Of a stretch of DNA of 64,000 bases, positions 34,176 through 45,977 are shown piece by piece. Made by a program: the position numbers and the translations under genes. The first letter of the stretch is position 1; each line of letters starts with the position of its first letter. The stretch comes from Taudactylus pleione (Eukaryota > Chordata > Amphibia > Anura > Myobatrachidae), in NCBI GenBank assembly GCA_031769625.1, contig JAUIMM010000040.1:18786001-18850000 (forward strand), read 5' to 3'. A model generated the notes under the pieces. It saw nothing but the letters and a program-made list of their open reading frames with translations, searched no databases and was not told the DNA's origin.

Positions 34176-34958
34176 CACACCCCAGAGCAGAACCCATACA
34201 AAACTTGTCTAGGGGCCCAACGATGCTGCTGTATGCTTCCAGCAATCTACTGAAAACAGTAGAGAGTTTTGTCTCTCTGAGTGTACACCAACAGCTGCCA
34301 GATATAGATGAACCTCCAGACTGAATAGTAGATGGATCAAAATCAGAGCCCCTCCTGTGTTAAAATTGTGATTATTCATGTGTATCATGTGTAAATGTAA
34401 AAGAAAAGGAAAAAAGAAAAAAAAACAAAAAACAAAAAAAAAAACTAGTAGCTGGCAGTTAGCGGAGATCTGCAATGCTGTATTTGTTTTATATTGAAAC
34501 AAAATAACCCGCTTTAACTGCAACATGTCTGGGTAATGTCCTGTATTTATCTTCCGCTGATAGGTTGTTTGGACCATGAGCTAAAGTGAGACGTTTAAGA
34601 AAATGTAATAGTAATCAAATGAAGGTCACAATGGCCAATCAGAATGATTAGTCATTGTAGATCTGCACCTGGAGCTAATTCGCTCCTTACCCTCCTGGAT
34701 GATGCTCTGTACAGTCATTATTCTCATGACTCCATGATCAGTGTCTTACACCGGCTGAACCCCGCTGTTGTGTGAAACTGCGGAGGAGGGAGATTAGCAG
34801 GAGGGCCGATGATAAACAACAATTACAGATGTTGCAGATTCTGATTTATCCTCAAATTCACGTCCCTCTTCCTGCAGCCATGAACGAAAATGTTTTTCCA
34901 ATTTTGGTGGAGATGGTGCTTCTACTAGTAGATGTCCTAATGCCACGAGCCACATCAC
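34176..34958. other. Intron stretch with no recognised feature
   Basis: Includes an A-rich low-complexity run at 34,398-34,446. Nothing else recognised. Confidence 0.4.
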
Positions 34959-34961
34959 TAA

Positions 34962-35278
34962 TGGTGCATACACACGGGACGACCGTCAGTGATAACAATA
35001 TCGCTGAACAATCTCCCGGATGTGCTGGATGATCTTTATCGATCATCCAGCACACCAGCAAACCACCAGCCATGTCCCTATAGTAACCTGGTCGATATCG
35101 ACCAGGTTGGCCTGCATACACGGGCGATGGACGATACGGTTATCGTCCATGCGTGCCCGCGTATCGCAGGTCGTTGGTGGGTTGGAAGGGACCAAAAAAT
35201 GCACGATATGAACGATAACGATATGATAGATATTATCATTCATATCGAGCATTTTAATCGCCCCCTGTGTATGCACCA
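34962..35278. mobile_element. PIF/Harbinger-type MITE, GGTGCATACACAC family, copy 3
   Basis: Ends TGGTGCATACACACGGG and CCCTGTGTATGCACCA, TAA duplication (34,959-34,961 and 35,279-35,281). Inner palindromes include GTCGATATCGAC, CATCCAGCACA with its complement, and ACGATAACGATAT. Confidence 0.75.
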
Positions 35279-35421
35279 TAACAGTAAAAGATTCTTTGCT
35301 TACGGATAAAACAGTAAAAAAAAAATAGTTACTGTGGAAATATACAAAAGAGGCCAGGCCTGTGCCACTCCCAGATGATTTGATTGAGAAAGATCAAAAA
35401 GCCTAAAAGTTTATTTCCCAT

Positions 35422-35724
35422 CGGGCTTGCGACAAGATCCTTGTGGTAGGGTCTCTTCTAACGCAAGCCCCAGTGAGCTTCCGGCTCTAATAGAGCCGGA
35501 AGCTCACTAATGACATCACAGGTGATGTCAGTAGGGCCACCCACAAACGGCAGGCGTTCCTTCAGGAACACCTCCGTTTGTCCAGCCACCCCCCCACCCC
35601 GGCTACAAAACGGGGCGAGCTGTCGATCAACATAGAATTTTTCACTCACTACGGGGCTTGCGCAAACTGCGCGTGCGCACTGCCCGGCCATCGACCCGCT
35701 TGCGAGCGGGTCTGAATCAGGCCC
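35422..35724. mobile_element. GGGCCTGATTC-family element, left-truncated copy
   Basis: Lacks the left terminus. It holds CATCGGGCTTGCGAC, GGCTCTAATAGAGCC and GTGATGTCAGT blocks shared with the other copies, and ends GCGGGTCTGAATCAGGCCC. Confidence 0.65.
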
Positions 35725-35764
35725 TTGATGCCTCCTTACTTAATAGATGGTCATCCAATCAGAA

Positions 35765-36242
35765 GGAATCGGTATAAAATACCGATGTCTGAATAGCCAG
35801 CGGTTCTCATACGGACGCCAAAAGCCCAATCAGCTACAATCCCGACTGCGGCTGGTAAGTCTCCCCCCTAACCCTCCCTTGGTGGTGCCTAACCCTAAAA
35901 CTCCCAGGGTGGTGCCTAACCCCAAGTCCCCCCGGGGGTGCCTAAACCTAACCCATCCTCCCTGCACCCTAAACCTAACCCTCCCAGGGGGGGGGGGTTG
36001 CCTAAATCTAACCTCCCTCCGAGGGTGCCTAACCCTAACAATCCTGTGGGGTGCCAAACCCACCCACCCCGGCGGCTAACGTTAACCTGTCCCCGCTTAC
36101 CTTTGTTCGGGATCCCGGCTGTCAGGATTTCGACGTGGGGCTAAAGATAGGAGTCGGGATTTTGATGCCTATCTTTAGTCCCGGGTCGGGATTCTATTTT
36201 CGAGATTCCGCCGGCCAGCCGCCGGTAATTAAACTGCATACC
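35765..36242. mobile_element. 8-9-bp-TSD element with telomere-like array, copy 4
   Basis: Flanked by AATCAGAAG on both sides (35,757-35,765 and 36,243-36,251; the last G overlaps the element's first base). Starts GGAATCGGTATAAAATACCG and ends GCATACC. The array of CCTAACCCTAAACC-type units runs from about 35,875 to 36,090, with a GATAGGAGTC/GATGCCTATC hairpin near the right end. Non-coding. Confidence 0.75.
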
Positions 36243-36251
36243 AATCAGAAG

Positions 36252-36994
36252 CAGTCTCTCTTTTCTATGGACAACTTAACTGGTTCACTTCTCTACTTTT
36301 AACACTGCTTGATACATCTCCCCCATAGTAAAGAAAGGCAGACTTCTATAAAGCCCAGTGAGGAGAGCTGCAGAGGGAGAGTTAAGTGTAATAAAAGGAT
36401 ACAAGTTGAGTGCACACCTAGTACATTCATCGTTGTGCAGCTAAGTAATGTGCTGGAGGGGTTGTTTAATAAAGAGAACATATTTTGGAATAGAGATGAT
36501 CTGGTGCCCAACGTATTATATTTGCACTGCACAACCACCACATATCATCATCTGTCTCCCCTTAGTCACTAATTGCTCACACCCATAAGCTAGCCAGGGT
36601 AGAGGAATGCATCAGCAAGGAGGGGGGAGCGGTCTACTCCTGCACATCATTACCTGCTACACAGAGACAAGGGGTAACAATAGCTCACAAGGTATACAAA
36701 TAAATCACTAAGTGATATACTACATAGGACACCAGAATCAGAGAAACAAAGACAGGAACTTTCTACTCACAGGAGTGCTACAATCAGAACAATTCTGCCA
36801 GCTTGGTATGACAGAAACGTAGTGTTTGCTGGCATCTTCAGACTAAGGTCTGTGTGTAAAAGGGGATAGTGACAGCACGTTAACTGAAGGTCCAGTAGAA
36901 GCAAGGGTCACTTGCATTTTCATACAGAGTTACATATTTTATAGCAATTTATGCGAATGTATAAATTATTTGGTTGTGCCAGCTTTATTGCATC
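36252..36994. other. Intron stretch with no recognised feature
   Basis: No element ends or homology recognised. Confidence 0.4.
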
Positions 36995-36997
36995 TAA

Positions 36998-37312
36998 AGG
37001 TGCATATCCATTAGGCAATGGGGTAACGTCAGTACGATTATGACATCTTAATCATTCAGTCGTTCCTCATCCTGTAGGTGTTCACACTGAACGATATGTC
37101 ATTCTGTGCAGGCACCCTCCCTCATCCCCGAACGTGCCCAATCTGTTGTTATCGGCAGATTGACCGGCATGTTCAGGTGATGATTGATGTCGAAAACGTC
37201 CAGCGGGAACGCGCATCGCTGGTCGTTTGACATTTTCATGCCAGATTAATGAGCGATTGAACAATTACGATGTCGTAAGCGCTCTGTTTAATCAGCAAGT
37301 GGATACAAGGCT
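36998..37312. mobile_element. Harbinger-like MITE, GTATCCACTAGG subfamily, copy 1
   Basis: Left AGGTGCATATCCATTAGG, right AAGTGGATACAAGGCT. TAA on the left and TTA on the right do not match exactly. The interior (GAACATGCC/CGAACGTGCCC, CGATGCGCGTTCCCGC in inverse) matches 45,641-45,974. Confidence 0.55.
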
Positions 37313-37317
37313 TTAGA

Positions 37318-37515
37318 TTGATATATAAACATAACCAAGGGGATTTCAAGCTTAAAAATAGTGAGAAGATCCATGCTAGAAGAAAGAATATTAATGTTAG
37401 ACACAATTACCTTTGTAACCTTGTGGGATGTGACCTAATTGTGTTTTTATGCAGCAAGATTGATAAGATGATAGCTGATACTTTGACGAAATTAATACTA
37501 AGATCAAAGCGTTAA
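37318..37515 (+). pseudogene. Ty1/copia retrotransposon remnant (RNase H C-terminus)
   Basis: A 65-residue frame to a stop at 37,515 contains K-N-S-E-K-I-H-A-R-R-K-N-I-N-V-R-H-N-Y-L and D-K-M-I-A-D-T-L-T-K-L. Known: copia Pol ends with H-x-R-x-K-H-I-D-x-R-(Y/H)-x-x-(I/L) and a later (M/L)-x-A-D-x-L-T-K motif, so order, spacing and residues fit. It follows directly on the MITE at 36,998-37,312, which may have removed or displaced the upstream part. No LTR pair was identified. Confidence 0.62.
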
Positions 37516-37815
37516 GAACTCAAAAACAATAAGGGACTAACCCAAGGAATATTCATTTGTCTCTTGTACCTTATTGTAGGCTATATGTTTTTGTTAAGTT
37601 GTTAATAAAGCTAAATACAAATATACAGAAGACCCTAAACCAGAAAGTGACAGGTGATGAGATGTTTGATGATGAGGAACAAACAGGGTTTGACCCATAA
37701 TAAAAACATCTAAACTTCAACAAGGCTTGGACTATTATGAATTATCTGCTTGCTACTAAAATAAATGGTCTGTCTGTAATTTAAAAGCGTCTAATTCAGC
37801 AAAATCTCCATGTTA

Positions 37816-38083
37816 TGGTGCATACACATGGTCAGATATGTCAGATGAACGATTTTTACCAACGATTTTACAACGATTGAACGATTTCAGACAGTATTAA
37901 AATGAATGAGATCGTCCAAATCTGACTGCAAACACATCAGATGTCAGATATCGTTATCTGACAAACGGGAACGCGCATCGTTCATCGTTGTAGGTACACG
38001 TCAGATTTTCTTTCAGATATGAACGATTTTTAAAATCGTTATCGTTCAAATCTGAAAGAAAATCTGACCATGTGTATGCACCA
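37816..38083. mobile_element. PIF/Harbinger-type MITE, GGTGCATACACA family, copy 4
   Basis: Ends TGGTGCATACACATGGTCAGA and TCTGACCATGTGTATGCACCA are perfect inverted repeats of 21 bp. TTA on the left, TTG on the right. Inner AACGATTTTAAAATCGTT-type palindromes. Confidence 0.7.
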
Positions 38084-38766
38084 TTGCCAAGACATCCCTG
38101 AATGGGCAACCGTACTTGGTAAATTATAGAACAAAATAATAACACCCCAAGACCTAAAAGAGGAGTTTTGTCATCTTGTTTGTATTAAACCTTCCTGCTT
38201 TTATTATTTTTTTAATAAATTAATATTGTGCCTTCTACAATATGTCTCTATAGTAGGAGCTAGAAAAAAAAAAGATTAATCACATGCAACTACACCTGGT
38301 ACTACAAGTTCAGCAAATTAGCTTCTGCATCACGGGCATCTTCAGTTACGAATTTTGCATAAAATATGTATGACCTACAGAGTGCAATGCTTGTTCTCTA
38401 TTTCTGCTACAAAGAAACGAGCGCTTTTAGCATCTGCCGCTACCAATATTAATAAGCCCTGGTCCAAGGGCAGGGCAAAGTTCTTTATTAATCATCAGAT
38501 AGACTATCTATGGATCCTATTTCCATTAAATGTTTTCTAATAATAGTTCTGTAATGTTTTGCTCCTGCTAACAAGGCTATTTTTCACTGCTGCCATACAT
38601 CATCACAGTAATCCAGACTCGGACTACAATATCTCCTAATAAAATAGTAAAAATACCCAGTAGCCCTAACCCAAATATTAGGTTACATTAAAAAAAAAAA
38701 AAATGATGGGTAAGAAGAAGTAAAAGCAAACTTGAAACTGATCACACTGTGGTCATTTTGCAGCAC

Positions 38767-38817
<51 letters not shown>

Positions 38818-39225
38818 TAGGCTGTTTTTGAGCCAATGTGGACTAAAATACCCATGGGGTTGACATCCTTTATTTGTGTTCATAGGAATAGAAGTGTATT
38901 TTATTGTCAAGCTTCTTGTCTCAAATATTGATTGGTGTCAAGAGCTGTGGGACCCCAAGAAAAGTGAAAAGGGGCAGTGGCCTCATTTCAGATAGGCCTC
39001 CATTCACCTTTACCGGCACAGCTGCTCTCTGCATAGCAGAGCGGTGGCTGTGACATTGACCCCCACCTTCCCGTGGGTTATTGCAAACATCCGGAGGTGA
39101 GACGGCAAGAGAGTGCCCAAAAAGTGGGACTGTTCCGCTGAATTTGGGACGGTAGGAAGGTATGGTATAATCACTTTAGTAAGTCTACACAAACTGTCCT
39201 AGCTTAGTGCCAGACACATAGGGCA
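38084..39225. other. Intron stretch with no recognised feature
   Basis: Contains the (AAT)n repeat listed separately and an A-run near 38,690. Nothing else recognised. Confidence 0.4.
38767..38818. repeat. (AAT)n microsatellite
   Basis: About 17 AAT units. Confidence 0.95.
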
Positions 39226-39233
39226 GAGGTTCC

Positions 39234-39403
39234 CAAATGCGGTCCTCAAAGCACCCCAACAGCTTTTATAGATATCCATGGTTGAGCACAGGTGGTTAAA
39301 TCAAATTGACTGAGATACTAATTAAGTCACCTGTGATCAAGCATGGATATCCTTAAAACCTGCACTGTTAGGGTCCCTTGAGGACAGAGTATGAGAACCT
39401 CAG
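39234..39403. mobile_element. hAT-type MITE, TTCCCAAATGCGGTCC copy
   Basis: CAGAGGTTCCCAAATGCGG left, GAGGACAGAGTATGAGAACCTC right, and a palindromic core around AGGTGGTTAAATCAAATTGA. Same family as 3,166-3,906 and 39,818-39,982. No clean TSD. Confidence 0.65.
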
Positions 39404-39817
39404 TCACAGAGGAATATTCAATTGTTCACGGCAAAATCTTAGTTTTCTGCGGCTTGAGTTAACACGCTTATCACACGGCAATATGCCGCTTACAGCCCAC
39501 ACCAATTATAAAATGTGGTTGCGTGGTTACTTTCTAGAAGCGTGGGGAACAATGGGGACATCAATCTATACCCCCAAAAAGTGCAAACTAACATTGGATA
39601 ACAGTATAGAAGTATAAAAGCAAAGTTATTTGGGCTTAAGTTAACACACCTAACACGCTGTAAATTTACATGCATGTAAGTTGATATGTGTCGGTTTGAC
39701 ATTTACATTTTTAATTTCTTTAAAAAAAAAAAATACCTGCAACAGCCACTTGCAAACCTAAAAACACCTGTCCCATCAATACAACACACCCATATACTGT
39801 AGTACATAAATAAAAGG

Positions 39818-39982
39818 GTTTCCGAAACTTCACCATTACATAGCATGTTTTAAGAACCTCCATGCTTGAGTCCTGATGGTTAAATCAAATTGACTGAGGT
39901 ACTAATTAAAACACCAGTGCTCAAGCATGGATCTCTTTAATACCTAGACTGTAAGGGCGGAGTTTGGGAAACCCTGATTTGC
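39818..39982. mobile_element. hAT-type MITE, decayed copy
   Basis: GTTTCCGAAACTTC left, GGAGTTTGGGAAACCCTG right. It shares TTAAATCAAATTGACTGAG and CTCAAGCATGGAT with the copy at 39,234. Confidence 0.6.
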
Positions 39983-41089
39983 TGTCCTAGGGGTTCTGAA
40001 CTAAGTTCTGACATTTTTACCCAAAATAGGAATTTTCCCAAACTTTTCACCTGCTCAGGAGCTGCGAGTAAAAAGTTGTATTTAGCCACATTTACCTCTG
40101 AAAACAATTTAACATGGCTAATTGAATATGCCCCATAGAGGCTGATGCAGAGGTCGAAGTAAAATTGGTGTACTGTAAATTACTGAAAAGTTACTAGTTT
40201 GTAAAAACAGTGTACATTGGCACATATCCTGAGCTGTAAGCCTCTCAGGATGTGCACTCATCTGCACTGGCAGAATAACCGCCTGGTTTACTATAAGTTA
40301 TCGTTCGTGTCTACTTGCTAGGTTCAAAATATAGTCCTTCTAACAGGCATCTATTCACTTACGTATAGGTCTGCATGGCCCGAATTTGTGTGTACACGCT
40401 ATTACTATACTGTGCCTGAGATGAGAACGCCTCTTCCTCTCCCAGTTCTTCCTTTCAGTTGTAAAGTTGATGCATCCATAGTGCATACCTCTCTGAGCAT
40501 GTACACTATAAATTTGCATGAGATACACTAGCAGAAAGGATGCAAGTTCAACTCTGCCTCAGCTCCATAATGTTGTACACCTACAAAGAAACCATGGTTT
40601 TGTTATCACTGAGAGATTTCTAGCAAATGTGCAGCTAAATATAAAATAGAATAGTAAAAAAAAAAGAATGTACATCTTTGGATAGATCTAAAGAACCAGG
40701 TGCACTTTTAGGACCTCATTCAGGACCTCATTCAGAGTTGGGCATGAACATAAGTTGCAGCTTTTTAGTTTCTCACAACTTGCTCACTGTGCTGTGTGGC
40801 CATGAAGATGCCACAAAGCACCCAAGGGGTGTGTCAATGTGAAATGCCTCCAAGATAGCCACCTAAAAGGCCATGGCCGGCATTTGAAATGTCAACATGC
40901 CTAAAACACACTTAATTATGCACATTTTGCTGCAGCTGCGGCTACAATATAGCAGGAATACTGTCTATTGAATACACTTTATTTGTATTTAAAAGGCATG
41001 TATATATACACAAGTGCAATTATGTACTACATTGCGGATATGGAAACATAAGAAGAAGAAAAAAAACTTACAAAAAAAGAAAAACAAAC
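39983..41089. other. Intron stretch, mostly unrecognised
   Basis: A GACCTCATTCAGAGTTGG phrase near 40,721 (preceded by a tandem partial copy) looks like the left end of a GGGCCTGATTC-family element whose other end is not found. Confidence 0.35.
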
Positions 41090-41239
41090 CCCCCCCCCCG
41101 AAATTATACTAATGGGCATAAAATATCAAAAAGGCATCAGGCAATATAATATGAGATTGTCATACAAATAATATACATTTTTTTATAGAAGCTGAAAAAA
41201 AATTAAAAAAGGGAAGACTAAGTATGAGGGGAAGGGGGA

Positions 41240-43000
41240 TGCCAGTAGGAAAATTTCATGCCATGATGTGAGCAAAGCCTATGTCATGGAAATAAAAAGA
41301 GAACCTCAGCTGTTGAACAGACAATTTGGCAACCACCAAAGCATGAATTTTAGAAAAAAAGAGCACCCTTACCTATGCTCTTCGGCTTTTTAAAGGAAAG
41401 ACCCAAAGTATATGCACTTTCCCCGTTTAACACATTTATGAGCCTGACCCTAATTGGGGGCATACAGATTGACAAAAGAAAACCATTGGTGCGCAATGGT
41501 AGTTTTAACCAGAGGACCATCTCCAAAAAGGAAGGCTATAGTCTCATGGAGTGAAAGGCTCTATTAGCAGCAGAGTAATAACTGAAAAAGCTACTGTGTC
41601 CGCAAAGTGTATGTAATAAATGGGAACATTTTTCTGGAATATTGAGACCTTTAACATTGTTTGAATAATCAACTTATCCATTCCAAGCGACAGGAATGAA
41701 GAGTCGGCTGGTCAGGTTCCTGGGGCTTCCATGGATAATTCATCTGGAAGATGACTTGAAAGGGAGGGTGAGGAAACCACAAGCAAGGGAAGAAAAATAG
41801 AGCAGAGTAGCAGAAAGAGAAACAAAAAAAAAATGAACAAAACACTTAAAAAACAGAAGTTCCGAACATAGATTAGAAGCAAATTACACATACGTAGCCA
41901 TGGAAACCCAAAGGGGGTCTATAGTCAATATAAATGGCAAATTCAGACATAACTAGGGGTACTAGTGAATGAGTGTCTCTGAGATCAATGTTGATCAGCA
42001 AATATAACCAACAAAACCTAAATGGAATCAAAAATACTAGGACAAATGTATTGCCAAAATGGGGGGTTGAAGAGTAGTTAAGTATAGATGTCAGGCAATG
42101 ATATAATGATTAACAATACGTAACAGGAAGCAGAAAAAAGGAGCCTCACAAGTTAAAATGACACAAAGAAATCAAGTAGGAAACCCTTAAAAAATAAAAA
42201 GAAGTGATATAAGACAGAGTCAATCAAGTAACTCCAGAATCTGTAGCGGCAGCCTCCGAGTTCTTGACTTGCTGCCAGGAGTTCCTCTGGGGAAGCAGTG
42301 CAGATGGGGTTGTAGAAGGGTTCAGCCAGTTAGGGATGGAGAGTTGTACCAGATCAAATGTGGAACAGAAGGTAGGCAAGTCTTCAGTCCTGAAGGATAA
42401 ATTGCTTACCATTGTGGGGAACTTGTTGGCTTAAAACAAAGCCCCCATGAAACGTGATGTTCCTCTTATTAAGTTAATTGGTAAGAAAGCATAAAATCTG
42501 TCACTGTTGCAAAGTATTCCAGGAGATGTCTTAGAAGATCTGGATTTTTTCCCCAATAAATTAAATTTCTTTCAGGCCCTCTCTTTACCGAGAATCTCCT
42601 CTTTAACTTTACAATAGTGCAGTCGACAGATGTCTCTCAGATGTTTGGACTGCAGCCATCCAGGGAGCAGAGTCAAAAACTATTTGGGTATCTCATTTTC
42701 CAGGATCTCATCAAATATCTCTGTAAGGGCATCAATGATACCTTGAGGAGGGACAGACTCAGTGATATGCCTAATTCTGAGATTATAACTGCGCCCTCAA
42801 TTGTTGCTATCATCCAGACGTCTACACATTTCCACCAGATGTTTCATATGATATGTCGAGCGAGGTCTGCATGTTATCTAGGCGAGTTGCCATCACCTCA
42901 TCTCAATCATCAAAAAAAACAACTCGCAGGCCACTATGAATGCCACTATGAATCACAACAAAATTTTTTTTTCAATCATACAGGTAGTGTTTTGACTGCT
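41240..43000 (-). pseudogene. L1-type LINE fragment (ORF1 and start of ORF2), minus strand
   Basis: Read on the minus strand: an ORF1 block L-V-E-M-C-R-R-L-D-D-S-N-N then N-L-R-I-R, A-L-T-E-I-F-D-E-I-L-E-N, and D-I-C-R-L-H-Y with K-E-E-I-L (about 42,900-42,550). Next an ORF1 C-terminal part D-L-P-T-F-C-S-T-F-D-L-V-Q-L-S-I-P-N-W-L (42,412-42,224, ending in a stop). Further on are endonuclease-like phrases N-V-K-G-L-N-I-P-E-K and F-S-F-V-N-L-Y-A-P-N (about 41,660-41,440). Known: L1 ORF1 has C-R-R-L-D-D...R-I-R-G and ORF2 endonuclease has N-V-R-G-L-N and N-I-Y-A-P-N. Many stops; the rest of ORF2 is missing. Confidence 0.65.
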
Positions 43001-43307
43001 GGCAACACGCTGCTAGCAGGAGAGTTGGAAGCTATGCTAGGTGCCTGTTGGACTCAATGCCAGGACCCAGGCAAGCAATCTTCTGTATTTTCAGTTATGG
43101 ATGGTGTTGTTCTCAAGCTAGTATTTGGACTGTATTTCACAATAATTTGTATTATTGTAGTTAAGTATAGAGGTCAGACAATGAGACATAATGACTAACT
43201 AAAGGTATCTTTTTCAAACAACTCCCAGTGTCTCAGTTGCAAAGATCCTTATTGGATCTAAAAACACAAAAGACACGAACATTCTTCATAATCTGCCAGC
43301 AAAAAAT

Positions 43308-43310
<3 letters not shown>

Positions 43311-43339
<29 letters not shown>
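43311..43339. repeat. (TA)n microsatellite
   Basis: About 14 TA units. Confidence 0.9.
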
Positions 43340-43343
<4 letters not shown>

Positions 43344-43477
43344 TTATTAAAAGAAAGTGGTAACGGCGCTTAGTCTCAGTTCAAAGTCTAAATGGTCATC
43401 AGTTGACGCACTTCCCAAGTCTTAAGGGTGGCAGCTCCTTCTCCCAAATACTGTTGTTCAGACAGCGTATTATCCTA

Positions 43478-43868
43478 TAAGACAAAAAGGTGGAGAGAGA
43501 GCGCTGTGCCTGGCTGACTGCATTTTAGCTGGTTTTAATCAGCTACAGAAGCTGCGTAATTCATGTGTCCCGGTTTAAAGGGATATTATGGTAAGGCGCT
43601 ATATATACAGTATATATCATATACAGCGCTTATTACAGAGGCCAACGGAGTACAGTAACCACTACTTACAGATGGAGAATTGATACCGGGCTGTTCACAG
43701 GATTTGGGTCCAAGGATCTATATGGTCATTTATGCTGATACAAAAGTGGTGTATTCCACTTATTAAGGTACACCCCCATTCATATAGGGGTGTTCACACT
43801 TGGTGGAGGCTACCACGAATTTAAAATACTGCACAAGGAGGCGCTCTCTCTCCACCTTTTTGTCATAT
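43478..43868. repeat. Inverted-repeat element with GACAAAAAGGTGGAGAGAG ends
   Basis: Left arm AAGACAAAAAGGTGGAGAG and right arm CTCTCCACCTTTTTGTCAT are complementary over about 28 bp. The interior (360 bp) is non-coding. A (CA)n run starts directly after the right arm. Class unknown. Confidence 0.55.

Positions 43869-43871
<3 letters not shown>

Positions 43872-43917
<46 letters not shown>
43872..43917. repeat. (CA)n microsatellite
   Basis: About 23 CA units. Confidence 0.95.
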
Positions 43918-43919
<2 letters not shown>

Positions 43920-45636
43920 TATAGGTACCAATGTCTGCACTAAGCTAATAGCTGTCCATGCAAACACTTGTTAACCTGAATCAAGTCTGGCCTAATATTT
44001 TACAGATTCAAACATTAAACACAGTTGTACAATGGCCACTAAAAAGGATCACTATGCAATCTTGTAAATGGGAGATTTCCCCAGAAATGCATGATTGCAG
44101 AAGTTTAAGTGGGTTTTCCAGGATTATTGTGTGAACTATACATTACAGAGTTACAACTTTTGCAACGGATTGCTCTTACTTGCTACTACAAACAATTACA
44201 TGACTAACTATGTATTACATGCTATATTAGTGGGGGCTGATGTGTCTACCACAGCTCAGGCTGTAATTGATGTTACATACTCTATTTGTCTGTGAAGAAA
44301 ATGCAGGAAATGGAGCCTATATGCCTGGATAAAAAGCTGGGGATGGATGGTCTTGCAAGATACAGAGCATCAACACCTGTGACAACAATTGGCTGTGCAG
44401 AATGCGATGTATGTTACTGCCGTAACCTCCAGAAGATAGTTAATAAGCTAGAGCTGATACTTCAACATCTACTGAAGGAAGAATAACTGAAATTAACAAC
44501 TCAGACGATCTGTATTCATCATAATCAATTAGGGTGGAATATAAAAGTCTCATTTCCTGAGGGCGCATATTAGTATTTCCATAAATTCAGCTTGGCTGAA
44601 ATAATCAGGTAACTTCTTTATATCCCATAATAGTTTACACATATTCTTATTGTCACCATCACTATACACATTCATTGTACGGAAGAATAGTGGTGATAAT
44701 CGTGTGGAGACTTGTAACCTTGTATTTATTTGGTCAGAAGTTTTGCTTTGTACAAATGTGCCTCATACATCTAGTCTCACCTGAGTCTGTATATGAACCA
44801 CAACGGAACTTGGAATGAAAAAGCTGCGGCCGCTACATTGTAGCACTTCGTATACAGATTCAGAGATATACGCAGATATACAGGAGTCTCATATCAAATT
44901 AATCAGTAGTCTGCTGGTGCGTCTTATTTGCATCGCATTGCGACTTAACACATTTTCAGCAAAAAAAAAGACACCTGGTGCTAGCAATTTCACGGGACCT
45001 AAGAGGGGCTATTTGGAGCGACTGCAAAGGACACATCTGTATTCATACAAGTTTGATTCAAGCCCAAAACACCCAGTAAAAGCACAGCAATAAATAAAAG
45101 CTGATGCTGGACTGTTATATATATATATATAATTTCCAAGATTTCTATGTACTTGAATAAACTTTCAGCAAATGATGTAACAGTGAAGAGATCCTTAGAT
45201 GTTTGACGCCCCTACCTTTACTTACTTTAAGCACTACAGATGGCACAAATACCTTGGAAAATGTTGTCAAGATTTGTGTAAAAATATGTCCACACGGACG
45301 ATGTGGCTTTTTTGGTCTCATGTGAATGCGTTTCTTGTTATCACTGGCAAGAGCTGCTGCCGCTGGTGACGGACTTCAACACAAACAACATTATCTGAAT
45401 TTTATCAACTTGTTCTTATCCAATATATTCATCATCATCCTCATTAGTGGAGATACACAATTATCCTGCTCATCCTGTTGTACTTCCAAAGTAGTATTCT
45501 CAATGTCTGTGTCTAATCCATTATATGGATGTGTATGGCATGTTAGCAGTTACTTTTTTTTCAACAGTAACTTTTCTGTTTATAGTTCGAGGTGATGATT
45601 TCTTAAAGATTGTCAAACATAATTGGAGTGCCCTTT
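43918..45636. other. Intron stretch with no recognised feature
   Basis: Open frames at 44,095-44,295, 44,286-44,486 and 44,815-45,093 resemble no known family. A short TA run is at 45,117-45,131. Confidence 0.4.
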
Positions 45637-45640
45637 CTTA

Positions 45641-45974
45641 TGCCGCGTATCCACTAGGCGATTTAAATGAGCGACTGAACAATTACGACATCGTAATCGT
45701 TCAATCGCTCATTAATCGTGCATAAATAGTGCACTATAATGTCGTAAACGACCAGCGATGCGCGCTCCTGCTGGTCGTTTCCGACATCAATCAACCCTTG
45801 AACATGCAGGTCAATCTGCCGATAATGACAGACAGGGCATGTTCGGGGATGAGGGAGGGTGCCTGCACTGAATGACTAATCATTGTAGGCACTGCACATT
45901 TATGAGGAAAGACTGTACGATTACAATGTTGTAATTGTACTGTCGTTCCTATATCTGCTAGTGGATACGCACCT
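45641..45974. mobile_element. Harbinger-like MITE, GTATCCACTAGG subfamily, copy 2
   Basis: Left TGCCGCGTATCCACTAGG, right CTAGTGGATACGCACCT, TTA duplication (45,638-45,640 and 45,975-45,977). Inner GAACAATTACGACATCGTAAT-type palindrome. It shares its interior with 36,998-37,312 in inverse orientation. Confidence 0.7.
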
Positions 45975-45977
45975 TTA

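Noticed and set aside
42617..43198. 193-codon plus-strand open frame as a gene
   Set aside because: It is mostly antisense to L1 ORF1 sequence readable on the minus strand.
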